A stretch of 64,000 bases of DNA. It comes from Persicaria tinctoria. Lineage: Eukaryota; Streptophyta; Magnoliopsida; Caryophyllales; Polygonaceae. The notes beneath the pieces were generated by a model. It was given only the letters and a program-made list of their open reading frames with translations. It was not told where the DNA came from and ran no database searches. The stretch lies in NCBI GenBank assembly GCA_037127255.1, contig JBANSL010000020.1, positions 51,063,098-51,127,097 of the forward strand, given 5' to 3'. Position 1 is the first letter of the stretch, and every line of letters starts with the position of its first letter. Positions 33,759 through 45,085 of this stretch are shown one piece after another. Position numbers and translations under genes: made by a program.

Positions 33759-35778
33759 TGTTGTGAGCTAAATCTACCATGTTTTACGGTATCTTTTATA
33801 TCATTTTCTACATACATTTCATGCATTTGGGCTAAGATAATACAGAATCTATGTAGTTTATGTTTATTTGCCAAATTATGGAATCTACACCAGTTTCTGT
33901 TTAATTTCGCAGAATTCGAGACAAATTACAGCAGTTCTGAGAAAGGCTGAAAAAGCTCAGAAATCCACTACAGAAGTCCAAGGTCAAGAAGCAGCGGAAC
34001 CAGGACGAATCAAGATGGAGCCCAGATTTACTCGATCTCGAGTTAATTTACTCGATATCGACAAAGGTGTCCGAGCACGCCTGGTCGAGCAGAGCATGAT
34101 CGAGAAATTGAGAGCCAAAGCCAACCCGACTCCGGAGCCTTACTCGATCTCGAGTAACCTAGTCGAGATCGACCAACACCCTGATGCCATACCCAGAGTC
34201 AAGGAGCTGTGCCAAGTCGAGAAGCCGAGGACGGAAGACGCCGAGCACCAATCTACTCGATATCGAGTAGATTACTCGATATCGACAACCCAGAAGCCCA
34301 TGTCCGAGTCAGTGCCGAGGAGAAGCTACTCGACATCACCAGGCCAGCCAAAGTCGATACACCAATCTACTCGATCTCGAGGAAGTTACTCGATCTCGAG
34401 GACCCCAGCAGCGCCTGTCCGAGCTTGATCGAGCACCAGCTTCCCGAGACGCCCAGCCAAGCCGAAGTCGACGTCACTCTTACTCGATCTCGAGTAGGTT
34501 TGGTCGAGATCGAGGAACGTTGTCCCGGAGCCGCGTTACGTGGTGAGCTGTTCTACTCGGATTGGGATTGCTTGGAGCCGAAGAATGCCGAGATCTATCC
34601 ATAACTATCAAGTTCTATCTATGGAGAGAAGACCTATCAACACATGGAAGATTTACCTGCTTTAGATATAATTTCCTATTTGGATTTAATTCCTTTATTG
34701 CATTTATTTATCTTAAAGTCTTTAGATAATTAGATTTAGATATAGATAGAGATTTCTATCCTTGGTTAGCAAGGATTGAAAGCTATAAATAAAGCCTTAG
34801 GGGCTGAGCGTTAGGCATCTTAATCCAATTCGAATTCAGAGACAAGTGAGCAGTAGTAGAAAAAGAGAGTTTGTGGCGAGCAAGGTGGAAAGGCGAAAGC
34901 GGATTTGGCTTGTTCGGTTGTAAGCTCTCTTTGGTTTATTTTAATGCAAGTTAGTTTCTTTTGTTTATTGATGAGTTTCTTGATAATGAAGAGCGAGTAG
35001 TCCACCCACTTCTGGGGTCGGGGTGAGCCCAGCGGTGGCCATGTGAGGCGATTCGGTAAAGGTACAATCTTTTTATGCAATTCGTCTTCTATCCCTATGA
35101 GCATGATTCTTTTGCGAGAGTTGAAGATGATCCTTGTCTGTGTTATTGAAGCAAAAGTGATCTTAATGCAACTTGGATTAATTATGTGAAAAGGGTTAGT
35201 AACAATTAGGGTCTATGCGAAAGCCTCTATATGCCTATTTGTTAATAACGAAAGTTATTTGATAGAAAGCATGATTTTTTATGCCTTTATGTGTTATCTT
35301 GCATTGTTATCGTTGTGGTGTTGATACCCTGGCTTTGGAATTCTTTTTTATATATTGATTTATTTCGTCGGAAATCTGCGATTCTGTGTTTGAAGTTTGT
35401 GTTTACAAGTTTATGTTTTGTTGTCGATCTCGAAGAAGTCTAGTCGATCTCGAGTAACCTGGTCGAGATCGAGTTTCGGTTCTGTAGTTTCTGTCTTCGC
35501 TGTCTTTAGTTGATCTCGAGTAGTTGTAGTCGACATCGAGCAGTTTCTGTCTTTGCTTTTGTTTATGCTTTCGTTTGTTATTTCTGTCTTTGTTTTTGTC
35601 TTTCTGTTTGCTTTTATGTGAGATTTACAGCTGCCTAGGATCCGCTGACACGCTTCCTCGTGGATCGATCATGACTTCCCACTGCTGCATAGGGAGGGAG
35701 TCGTGTAATTATTTCCTGGGGCACGAATCTGGTTTGATCTATTTTATTATCTTTTGAACTTGATTTCCTCTTACAACA
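33759..35778 (+). repeat. 5' LTR (2020 bp)
   Basis: Starts TGTTGTGAGC and ends TTACAACA. A TATAAATAAAG box at 34785-34795 is a good promoter candidate. Dozens of TCGATATCGA, TCGATCTCGAG and TCGAGATCGA motifs lie at 34030-34515 and 35420-35545. Confidence 0.93.
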
Positions 35779-35780
35779 AA

Positions 35781-35799
35781 TTGGCGTCGTTGTTGGGGA
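35781..35799 (+). promoter_or_regulatory. Primer binding site
   Basis: TTGGCGTCGTTGTTGGGGA follows the 5' LTR by two bases. It is a diverged form of the TGGCGCCGTTGCCGGGGA site used by many plant Ty3-type elements, with transitions typical of methylated-C decay. Confidence 0.85.
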
Positions 35800-35861
35800 A
35801 GCAATCATTCGCGCCTTAGGTAGTCAGATCTCACGTTTTCTTTAAGTTACTTTTCAGGTGT

Positions 35862-38800
35862 ATGCGTCATTCTGGTGAAACACCTGAGTTTGACGCCTTA
35901 GAAGAACCGGAGCGCCTCGTACACATCCGAGCTAAACTACAAAGAGCCATGGCAGCCGCTGAGACACAAGAACTGCTGATTGCAAGGCTTACTAGGGAAC
36001 TAGCCGCTAAAGATGCTGCTATCGCCGCTGAGAAAGCAGGAAGGGAACAAGCAAAAGCTGAGCTTGCCCAATACCCAACCACGGCAGAAGACTATATGCA
36101 CCCGACACTCGTCGTGCCTGAATCAGCTATTCTTATCCCTCAAAATAACTATGAAATTCGCACTCGTTTCTTAATAGAGATTAAACATAATGCGTTTCAT
36201 GGTAGATTTAATGAATGCCCTCTTCAGCATATTACAAACTTTACTGACATGTGTCGTACTCTTGCTGAAGGTACCACCTTGGAGTACATCCTGATGAAGG
36301 CTTTCCGCTTGTCTCTCGCTGGTCCTGCATTGAAATGGTTAGAAGGGCTGAAACCACGATCTCTCACGACATGGGCTCAAGTGAAGCAGGAATTTCTAAA
36401 CATATTCTTTCCTCCTGCCAAGACAGCACTCCTGCGCCAAAAGATCACATCTTTCAAACAGCAGCCTGGAGAGACGCTGGCAAAGGCATGGGAACGCTAT
36501 AAGGATCTACTGCGATCCTGCCCTACACATGGACAGCAACCCTGCGTAGTTCAAGAGATCTTCTTCAATTCTCTGGACTTGGCTACAAAGGACAGAATCA
36601 ACACATATACACAATATGAGTATCTGACAATGCTGCCTGCTGACGCATGTGCTGCACTCGACAAGCTGACCAACTATGATAATAAGTATGGGACTCCAGT
36701 CAACTATGAAGAGAATCCTTACGCCAGACCAGCACCATCCATGCCCCTCTATGAGCCCCCTAAAGAGATTGATCCAGATGTAAGGGAGCAGTACTACAGA
36801 GATTAGAACAAGAAGCTCCTTAAGCAAGTAAAGTATCTTTCTGTCAACCAGCCTTGCATTGAATGCGGATCACAACGGCACACCACTACTGAGTGTCTAC
36901 ATACAGAGCAAGTCAGGCTGGCAGAACACCACGAAGAGGTAGCTTACGCAGGGGGTCCCAGTCACTATATGGGGGACCAAAGGTTTCAACAACCATAATG
37001 GAACCAAGGTGCCCCTAGGAACCCTCCGCCCTACAGAGCTCCAGGACATCCGGAAAGAGACCAGAAAAGGGATGATCTACAGACTGTCCTAGAGGAAATA
37101 CGGAGAAATCATACAGAAATCAGGCAATCCTTCAACTCAGTCTACACTCAGATTCAAGGAGTCAACTCTAGGATTGGGGAGATTGATATATGGCGGAAAT
37201 CAGTTGATACACAGATTGGCCAGCTAGCAGCAGGAGTCCCTAGACAGACAGGTTCACTCCCAGGATCGGCAGAACCAAATCCTAATGGGAAGACTGGTCA
37301 TATCGCTGCTGTAAAACTCAGAAGCGGCCATCAACTACAAGAGCCAGAGGTCGGAAAGCAGTAGGACGGAGAAGCTGAGAAAAAGCTCGATATCGAGCAA
37401 CAGCAAGTCAATATCGACAAGAATTTAGTTGATATCGAGCAAGGGAAACTCGATCTCAAGGAACAAGTGGAGCAACCTTCATCTGCACAGCACAGCAACT
37501 CGACATCGAGAAATCTGGTCGAGATCGAGAAAGGGCTGGTCGATATCGAGGAAACCCAAGACGAGATCGAGAAAGCTGCTACACCTCCGACATCTGTTCT
37601 GGCTCCGAATCAGAAAAAGAAGCTGCCCTTCCCAACAAAATCTCCAGGGGACCCAACAGAGAAGAAATTTCAGCGCTTCATCAAGATGCTTCAAAAGCTC
37701 AACGTCACCATTCCTTTCACAGAAGCTCTTAATAAGATGCCATCCTACGTCAAATTCCTCAAGGAGATTCTGATCAACAAGCGGTCAATGGCTGAAATTA
37801 CAGAGGAGTGCAGTCATTTGGACATACTTGAGAAAAGGCCAGATCCATGTAAGTTTGGTATAACCATTGGATTTGGTCAATATAAAATTAATGCTTTATG
37901 TGATCTTGGAGCTAGTGTGAGTATAATGCCTTTAACAATTTGGTCCAAGATTAAGATAGGTGTCTTAGAGCCTGTGGATGCTAAGCTTTATATGGCCAAC
38001 AACACGGTGGTCATTCCAACAGGCATGGTGGACAATGTACCAGTGCAAGTAGGTAAGTTTTTCGTCCTTGCTGATTTCCTAGTTATTGATATGGCGGAAG
38101 ACCCTGCTTGTCCCATTATTCTAGGAAGGCCCTTCTTGGCGACGGTGGATGCCAACATAAGCGTACGTAAGGGAGTGCTCAATTTCAACATCAGCAATGA
38201 GGTAATTGAGTATTCCTTTAATAAAACTGAAAGGCATACAGGTCCAATGGAAGAGTTCAAATCTATACCAGCTGGTTACATTACTTGTGGGGAGCCTAAA
38301 GTAAGAAATATGACCCCTGAAGAGCTGGAAAAGAGGGATATGGAGGTCTAGGTGGAGAAAATCATGGCCATCCTGAACGAGGAAACAGAGAATCCACTCG
38401 ACACAAGCCAAGGTACGTCAATTTGGACTAACTATTTTTCGGATGCCTTGACAGGATGCAAGTATGGGGTCGTAGTTGACCAGAATTCCTCGATATCGAG
38501 GACAGTAGTCGATCTCGACCAAAATCAGGAGCCTCCACCAGCACCAGCGTCGTTAAGCAGCCAACCTGAAGCGCAGAATTCCTCGAGATCGAGTAGACTA
38601 CTCGAGATCGAACAAAACCTCGCTGCCTCGACTTCGCCTTCCTCGACGCTGACTCCACCAGAAGTACAAGATTCCTCGAGATCGACCAAGTTGGTCGAGA
38701 TCGACCAAGTCCCATCTCCCCTAGCTCCAGCATCCTCGAGCAGTCCGCCACCAGAAGTTGAAACCTTGTCGAGATCGAGTACTCTACTCGAGATCGACCA

Positions 38801-38948
38801 ACGTCTGGCTTCCTCGACTCCAGCAACCACGAGCAGCAACCCACCAGAAGCTGAAAACTCATCGAGATCGACCAAACACCGTGGTCCCCGATTCCGTTTC
38901 TGCGAAGGTAAGCCATGGTATGGATCTTTCTTCTCCTATTTCCATTAA
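35862..38948 (+). pseudogene. gag-protease frame with four in-frame stops
   Basis: The ATG at 35862 opens a gag: a coiled-coil-like Ala/Glu-rich start, then the retrotransposon gag domain (ALKWLEGLKPRSLTTWAQVK, LRQKITSFKQQPGETLAKAW) and a CCHC knuckle (CIECGSQRHTTTEC near 36855). The same frame leads to an aspartic protease with the active site CDLGASVSIMP near 37900 and ILGRPFLATVDANI near 38120. TAG at 36804, TAA at 36996, TAG at 37362 and TAG at 38349 interrupt it. After the protease the frame becomes a Ser/Pro-rich tail with repeated SSRSSRLLEIEQ-type units, encoded by the element's TCGAGATCGA palindromes. Stops show it is dead as written, although the element was recently mobile. Confidence 0.92.
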
Positions 38949-39210
38949 AGATTTATCTATACATGGGAGAGGTTTGCCTTGGTATGTGCGCTTATGTAGG
39001 ATTTCAAATGATGAGCCCAAAGAGTATGAAGTTGGAGACAAGCTCTATGTTTCCAAATCTAAGGTTCATTGGTTCCCTAACAAGTTCAACAAGAAGAAGA
39101 TGGGACCTTTCGTGGTAAACAAGATCCATTCTGGAGGATTACAGCTGATGGACAAGAATGGAGTCCTATTTGAATCCCAAGCTACATGGGCCCTACAGAT
39201 GCCACCTTGA
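38935..39210 (+). pseudogene. Integrase C-terminal remnant
   Basis: This frame reads YEVGDKLYVSKSKVHWFPNK, then KMGPFVVNKIHSGGLQLMD, and stops at 39210. It matches the C-terminal part of Ty3-type integrases (GD.VLL..SR..FPGKL...W.GPF.V). The zinc-binding and DDE core that should precede it are absent, so a deletion joined the protease tail to this remnant. Confidence 0.75.
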
Positions 39211-40715
39211 GCTTAATGGAGAAGTCGGCCTAGCGACTATAAAATCTAGAGCTTGTAAATAGATATTTATTTTTGGGACTTTTTGAGACTTTGTTGCTTT
39301 TGTTTGTTCTTATTTTTGGAACTTTTAGTTTTTCTATTGTGGGTATATGTCTTCTACACTTTTCAGGTCCATGGATAGAAGCAAGCTATATTGGACTCTG
39401 CCCAGGCACTTTCATTCGATATTTTGAGATCATGCACACTTGTCTAGTGAGTTTCTTTCTTTACCCTTATTTTTTATACAGTGAGGACACTGTAATGTTT
39501 AAGTATGGGGTGTGGGAAGGGCTTACTTCGTGCATATTTGACATATTTGGCATTATGTGTGAATGTTTGAAGTTTATTTCTTGAATTGCTTATACATGGC
39601 TATTTTGGAAATCATTATTGATTTATATGCTTATATGCATGTTTTCCAAAGTTTATAAAAATGACCCCCATTGAAATTTTTGATAAGTGTCATGGAATCT
39701 TATATTGAACTCGACGATGCAAAAATTGGATTCATTAGAGATATAGCATGAAATTGCCTAGTAAAGGGAAGTCACAATAAAGTGCATATTTTCTTGAAAA
39801 CCATGAAAGGAGGTAAAATTTGATGTTGCTTTTGACATGTTGCATGATAAGATGATGGAGGACTTTATATTTCCATATAATGCTCATTGTTATATTCTAG
39901 CCTTACCTATGCTTATGCATCACAAAAAGCCATATAATGAGCCTTATTTCATATTATATTGCTCCACATGATCTAAATATCACCCATTCTTTACCTTTTC
40001 TATCCGGGGATTATGTTGAGAATGATGTCACATTGTGGAGATGTTATATGGTGTTTGTGTTATTGTTGTTGTTATCATTATTAGAGTTTGGTAGGAAAAT
40101 GTTTGAAATTATGGAAAATTTAATGACTGAGAAAAAACCCGATCACCTCAGGAGATAAAGGTAGATCGACCCTGCTTGCTGAGATAATAGTTTGGCAAGA
40201 TGGGACACACAGGTGAGGAGTCCAAAGCACTAAGTATCCGGGGCCATTCATGACACCCATGTTTGCGACTCGCGAGAAGACAGTGCTGAGGTTAGAGAGG
40301 TAAAAGCATTATTATTGATAAAAGCATTATAAAAGATGATGAATCTTATGGAGAAAGAATGTGGTATGAAAGTTGGAAATACTCCATTTCCCCGGATCAT
40401 TAGCACCACATTGCCAAAAATTGCCCACCTTTAGCCTTTTACCAATCTACTCCATATTGAGCTTAAATTAAAGTCCTCTTGATTATTAATGCTTTGTCAC
40501 TTATAAATTGTTTTTACATAACCCTCCTTTTGTGAGTATATGTTGCTTTTTAATTGCACATGCATGGATTTGTGACACTAGTACCTTTTCTAAGATGGCA
40601 ATTGATTGCAGGGACATATGGCAATGAATCTAAGATGTTGAGAGTTTTGATTTCTTCCCCTGAATGACAAATAAAAGTATTGCTTGAGGACAAGCAAGCT
40701 TAAGTATGGGGTGTT
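39211..40715 (+). other. Non-coding internal region before the 3' LTR
   Basis: About 1.5 kb of AT-rich sequence without a recognisable gene. Two TTAAGTATGGGGTGT boxes occur, one near 39500 and one at 40700-40713 just before the 3' LTR. The second is the likely polypurine tract for plus-strand priming; the first could be an internal second site. Confidence 0.6.
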
Positions 40716-42733
40716 TATTGTGAGCTGAATCTGCCATGTTTTACAGAATCTTTTATATCATTTTCTGCATACATTTAATGCATGTGGGCTAAGATAATAC
40801 AAAATCTATGTAGTTTATGTTTATTTGCCAAATTATGGAATCTACACCAGTTTCTGTTTAATTTTGCAGAATTCGAGACAAATTACAGCAGTTCTGAGAA
40901 AGGCTGAAAAAGCTCGGAAATCAACTACAGAAGTCCAAGGTCAAGAAACAGCGGAACCAGGACGAATCAAGCTGGAGCCCAGATTTACTCGATCTCGAAT
41001 TAATTTACTCGATATCGACAAAGGTGTCCGAGCACGCCTGGTCGAGCAGAGCATGATCGAGAACCTGAGAGCTAGAGACAACCCGACTCCGGACCCTTAC
41101 TCAATCTCGAGTAACCTAGTCGAGATCGACCAACGCCCTGATGCCATACCCGGAGTCGAGGAGCTGTGCCAAGTCGAGAAGCCGAGGATGGAAGACGCCG
41201 AGCACCAATACACTCGATATCGAGTAGATTACTCGATATCGACAACCCAGAAGCCCATGTCCGAGTCAGTGCCAAGGAGAAGCTACTCGACATCACCAAG
41301 CCAGCCAAAGTCGATACACCAATCTACTCGATCTCGAGGAAGTTACTCGATCTCGAGGAACCCAGCAGCGCTTGTCCGAGCTTGATCGAGCACCAGCTAC
41401 CCGAGACGCCCAACCAAGCCGAAGTCGACGTCACTCTTACTCGATCTCGAGTAGGTTTGGTCGAGATCGAGGAACGTTGTCCCGGAGCCGCATTACGCGG
41501 TGAGCTGTTCTACTCGGATCGGGATTGCTTGGAGCCGAAGAATGTCGAGATCTATCCATAACTATCAAGTTCTATCTATGGAGAGAAGACCTATCAACAC
41601 ATGGAAGATTTACCTGCTTTAGATATAATTTCCTATTTGGATTTAATTCCTTTATTGCATTTATTTATCTTAAAGCCTTTAGATAATTAGATTTAGATAT
41701 AGATAGAGATTTCTATCCTTGGTTAGCAAGGATTGAAGGCTATAAATAAAGCCTTAGGGGCTGAGCATTAGGCATCTTAATCCAATTCAAATTCAGAGAC
41801 AAGTGAGTAGTAGTAGAGAGAGAGTTTATGGCGAGCAAGGTGGAAAGGCGAAAGAGGATTTGACTTGTTCGGTTGTAAGCTCTCTTTGGTTTATTTTAAT
41901 GCAAGTTAGTTTCTTTTGTTTATTGATGAGTTTCTTGATAATGAAGAGCGAGTAGTCCACCCACTTCTGGGGTCGGGGTGAGCCCAGCGGTGGCCATGTG
42001 AGGCGATTCGGTAAAGGTACAATCTTTTTATGCAATTCGTCTTCTATCCCTATGAGCATGATTCTTTTGCGAGAGTTGAAGATGATCCTTGTCTGTGTTA
42101 TTGAAGCAAAAGTGATCTTAATGCAACTTGGATTAATTATGTGAAAAGGGTTAGTAACAATTAGGGTCTATGCGAAAGCCTCTATATGCCTATTTGTTAA
42201 TAACGAAAGTTATTTGATAGAAAGCATGATTTTTTATGCCTTTATGTGTTATCTTGCATTGTTATCGTTGTGGTGTTGATACCCTGGCTTTGGAATTCTT
42301 TTTTATATATTGATTTATTTCGTCGGAAATCTGCGATTCTGTGTTTGAAGTTTGCGTTTACAAGTTTATGTTTTGTTGTCGATCTCGAAGAAGTCTAGTC
42401 GATCTCGAGTAACCTGGTCGAGATCGAGTTTCGGTTCTGTAGTTTCTGTCTTCGCTGTCTTTAGTTGATCTCGAGTAGTTGTAGTCGACATCGAGCAGTT
42501 TCTGTCTTTGCTTTTGTTTCTGCTTTCGTTTGTTATTTTTGTCTTTGTTTCTGTCTTTCTGTTTGCTTTTCTGTGAGATTTACAGCTGCCTAGAATCCGC
42601 TGACACGCTTCCTCGTGGATCGATCCTGACTTTCCACTGCTACATAGGGAGGGAGTCTTGTAATTATTTGTTGGGGCACGAATCTGGTTTGATCTATTTT
42701 ATTATATTTTGAACTTGATTTCCTCTTACAACA
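40716..42733 (+). repeat. 3' LTR (2018 bp)
   Basis: Starts TATTGTGAGC, where the 5' LTR has TGTTGTGAGC, and ends TTACAACA. It matches the 5' LTR along its whole length with scattered single-base differences and few indels. Confidence 0.93.
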
Positions 42734-42738
42734 TGTAT

Positions 42739-42790
42739 AGAATATGAAGCTAAAATGTGCATTTCAACATGGCTATTTTAGAGGACGTCA
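42739..42790 (-). mobile_element. Remaining piece of the old solo LTR
   Basis: Reverse complement begins TGACGTCC and continues with CCATGTTG, a diverged version of the LTR start TGTTGTGAGC...CCATGTTT. The CTAGC duplication follows at 42791-42795. Confidence 0.78.
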
Positions 42791-42795
42791 CTAGC

Positions 42796-43409
42796 AATAC
42801 ATGTATTGTTATTTTTTATCCTAGGGGTGTTGATATGCACGAGTTCATAGGGTGTTGATGCCTAGTTCTGGTTCTGGAGGCTGATTGGATTCTATCTGAT
42901 TACCTTAAAACTGAAGTGCAGTAAGACTATAAATTTTAAATTTTAAGCACTTTGCAGCAAACTACTAAAGACAATTTGAGGATTTATGAATGCTGACTAG
43001 TGCAAAAACATGCTTTGTAAAAATGGGGAATCTTTTGGGAGTTTTCATTTTATGAATTGTATAAGACCCTCATTTTGCTTACTTGAGTTAAAACAGTAGT
43101 TATTTTCAGTTCAAAGCTTTTGAGAAAATGTGATGTATTTGTCCTGTTGTCCTTCGTTTTATGAAGTGTCTAGACGCCTTTATTTAGCATACATGCTAGT
43201 GGACTGATTATTTGTAGGAGCTGGCACAAGTCTGTCAGAGTAAACCACCTTATTTGTTGATTAATGTTTCAAACCTATTCCCTGAAGTTTACTGTTTTCA
43301 TTGGAAATTCACTCACTGGGCCTTTAAATTTGATTTTCCTGATGCTATAAAGGGGACTTCTTTTCCAGTGTATACTCTTATTTATAATAATGCATGTGAA
43401 TGTTATTAT
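42796..43409. other. Sequence between LTR nest and Costars pseudogene (possible intron)
   Basis: AT-rich, no gene. A pyrimidine-rich stretch ends near the start of the Costars exon, so part may be the last intron of that gene. Confidence 0.4.
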
Positions 43410-43598
43410 GTGAAGGTCACGTTCGGCATTCGCTTCAACGATGAGTGATGTGCAAACATATTTAAAGCTCTAGTGGACACGCTTCGTGCTGCCAAGAAAC
43501 ACAAAGTGTTAACTTAGGATGGGGAGCTGCTGCTGCAAGGAGTTCACGACAATACGATGATCATCCTTAGAGCCTCTCCACCTGCAGCATCTGCCTAG
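43410..43598 (+). pseudogene. Costars family protein pseudogene, last exon
   Basis: The frame reads VKVTFGIRFNDE, stop, CANIFKALVDTLRAAKKHKV, LT, stop, DGELLLQGVHDN, ending at TAG 43596-43598. This is the C-terminal exon of the small plant Costars protein (related to ABRACL, a likely actin-regulating domain). TGA at 43446-43448 stands where relatives have an Arg codon, and TAG at about 43512 stands near a usual Tyr. The first exon (MNVEEEV-type start) is not visible nearby. Apart from the stops the exon is very well conserved, so inactivation looks fairly recent. Confidence 0.85.
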
Positions 43599-44041
43599 GC
43601 AGCACATACAATCTTGATGAGATCGGCCCTCAACTGATATCATGTCTACTGGTTTGATAATTTTATTTGCAGGCGATGCGGAGCTGTTCAAGATGGAATC
43701 TAGACATGATGACAAGGAGGGCGACGGTCCTCTACGGATGATGAACCTTACTAGCCTGCTTGAGCATTTGTGGGACTAGTCGAAGAGTTATAGGAAGAGA
43801 TGGCCGAACTTAGTAATGAGGAGGATCACTTCTGTGAAGGTTATATCACTGGGTAAATGCACAACATTTGCTTCAATATGTTCGTTTATAATTGGACAAG
43901 GGTAAACGTTAGTTTAGATGGAATTGGGGTGGTGCTTAGATGTATTGTCATAATAGTGATAGACTATTACTATGCCGAATAGTGGGTGAAGTCATTTTCA
44001 TTGTTATAAATATTAATGGTCCAAATGAGAGATATTTAATT
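43599..44041. other. Possible 3' UTR of the Costars locus; no gene seen
   Basis: Open stretches around 43670-43860 have no recognisable domain. AT-rich sequence follows to the SINE target site. Confidence 0.35.
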
Positions 44042-44058
44042 ATGTTTATGTTCCACTT
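44042..44058. repeat. SINE target-site duplication, left copy
   Basis: ATGTTTATGTTCCACTT is repeated exactly at 44325-44341. Confidence 0.96.
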
Positions 44059-44324
44059 CTTTTATTTTTTTTTTTTTAATTTATGACGTGGAGGTTCCGA
44101 GGTTATCGACTAATCCTCCACGGGCCGAGCACTAACCTGCAAAGCACTCGAGCCGGGTAAGCCAAGCGGCAAGCCGCAAGACAGGCTAACCCATGCCAAG
44201 GTAAACCAAGGCATGATTACCCACTATATATAGCACAAATTGCTCATAGTGGGATTTGAACCCTTGACCTCATGGTAGTGAGGCACAAGGAAGCACATCA
44301 CTCTTACCACTAGGGCAAGACCTC
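44059..44324 (-). mobile_element. tRNA-derived SINE, full length
   Basis: On the minus strand it begins GAGGTCTTGCCCTAGTGG with an A-box (TTGCCCTAGTGGTAAGAG) and a B-box (AGGGTTCAAATCCC), the internal RNA polymerase III promoter. The 3' end is A-rich (T-run at 44064-44077 on plus). A perfect 17-bp target duplication flanks it, as expected for LINE-machinery insertion. Body about 266 bases. Confidence 0.93.
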
Positions 44325-44399
44325 ATGTTTATGTTCCACTTGATTCAATTAGCCTATTAGATATTATATTAGTTTTCAAATTGCAACTGTTAGCCTACT

Positions 44400-45085
44400 C
44401 TTAGATATTATAAAAATCTTATCAATAAAAATGTCTATCACAAATAATATTATAAAAATGTTATCAATAAAAATGTCATTAACTAACAATGTCATCACAA
44501 ATATTGTGATCAAAGAATTGTAATTACAAATGTCATCAATGAAATTTAATCACATTTTATGCTATTTTGTTATCAATTGTATAAAAATATAATAAACATG
44601 TCATCACAAATGGTTGCATCAAGGAAGTGCAATCACAAATGTGTCACCAGTGGATAAAAGTATAATCAATGAAAATATATTGATATACAATTAATTGAAT
44701 TAAAAAAGTGACATCAAACGAGTTGATTAAAATAGTGGCATCAAATAATTACATTAGAAAAATAGCATCAAAACACTATTTTGAAAAAGTGACATCACAA
44801 TAAAGAAAAAAATGTCATCAAAACACTACTTTGAAAAAATATGGCATCACGGTAAAAAAAAATATCATCAAAAAATTGGCATAAAAAAAGTGTCATTAGT
44901 GGTCAACAATAAAAAAATGGCATCAATGGTCAAAGTGGTATCATAGTAAACAAAAAATGTCATCAAGGTTTTAAAAAAGTGTCATCAAACCATTTCATTA
45001 GAAAATTGGCATTAAAGCGAAATTGAAATATAATAAAAAAATGGCATCGAAACGGTAAAATGACATCACAAAAAATGTCACCACT
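44400..45085. repeat. Dispersed array of TGTCATCA / TGGCATCA motifs
   Basis: More than 25 imperfect copies of TG(T/G)CATCAA separated by A-rich spacers of about 15-25 bases. No coding sequence. It resembles the motif arrays of the TA-flanked elements but with another core; no termini were found. Confidence 0.75.

Larger units (their letters stand above)
33759..42733 (+). mobile_element. Complete Ty3-type LTR retrotransposon of Athila/Tat style, RT and integrase core missing
   Basis: Two 2-kb LTRs with visibly few differences, a 5-bp target duplication, a primer binding site, a gag-protease frame and a polypurine-type GTATGGGGTG before the 3' LTR define a complete element of 8975 bases. Between protease (ends about 38350) and an integrase C-terminal remnant (38935-39210) there is no reverse transcriptase, RNase H or integrase catalytic core. 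It therefore behaves like a large retrotransposon derivative that must have been mobilised in trans. The high LTR similarity points to recent movement. Family placement is by the CDLGAS protease style and long LTRs, not by an RT tree. Confidence 0.93.
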
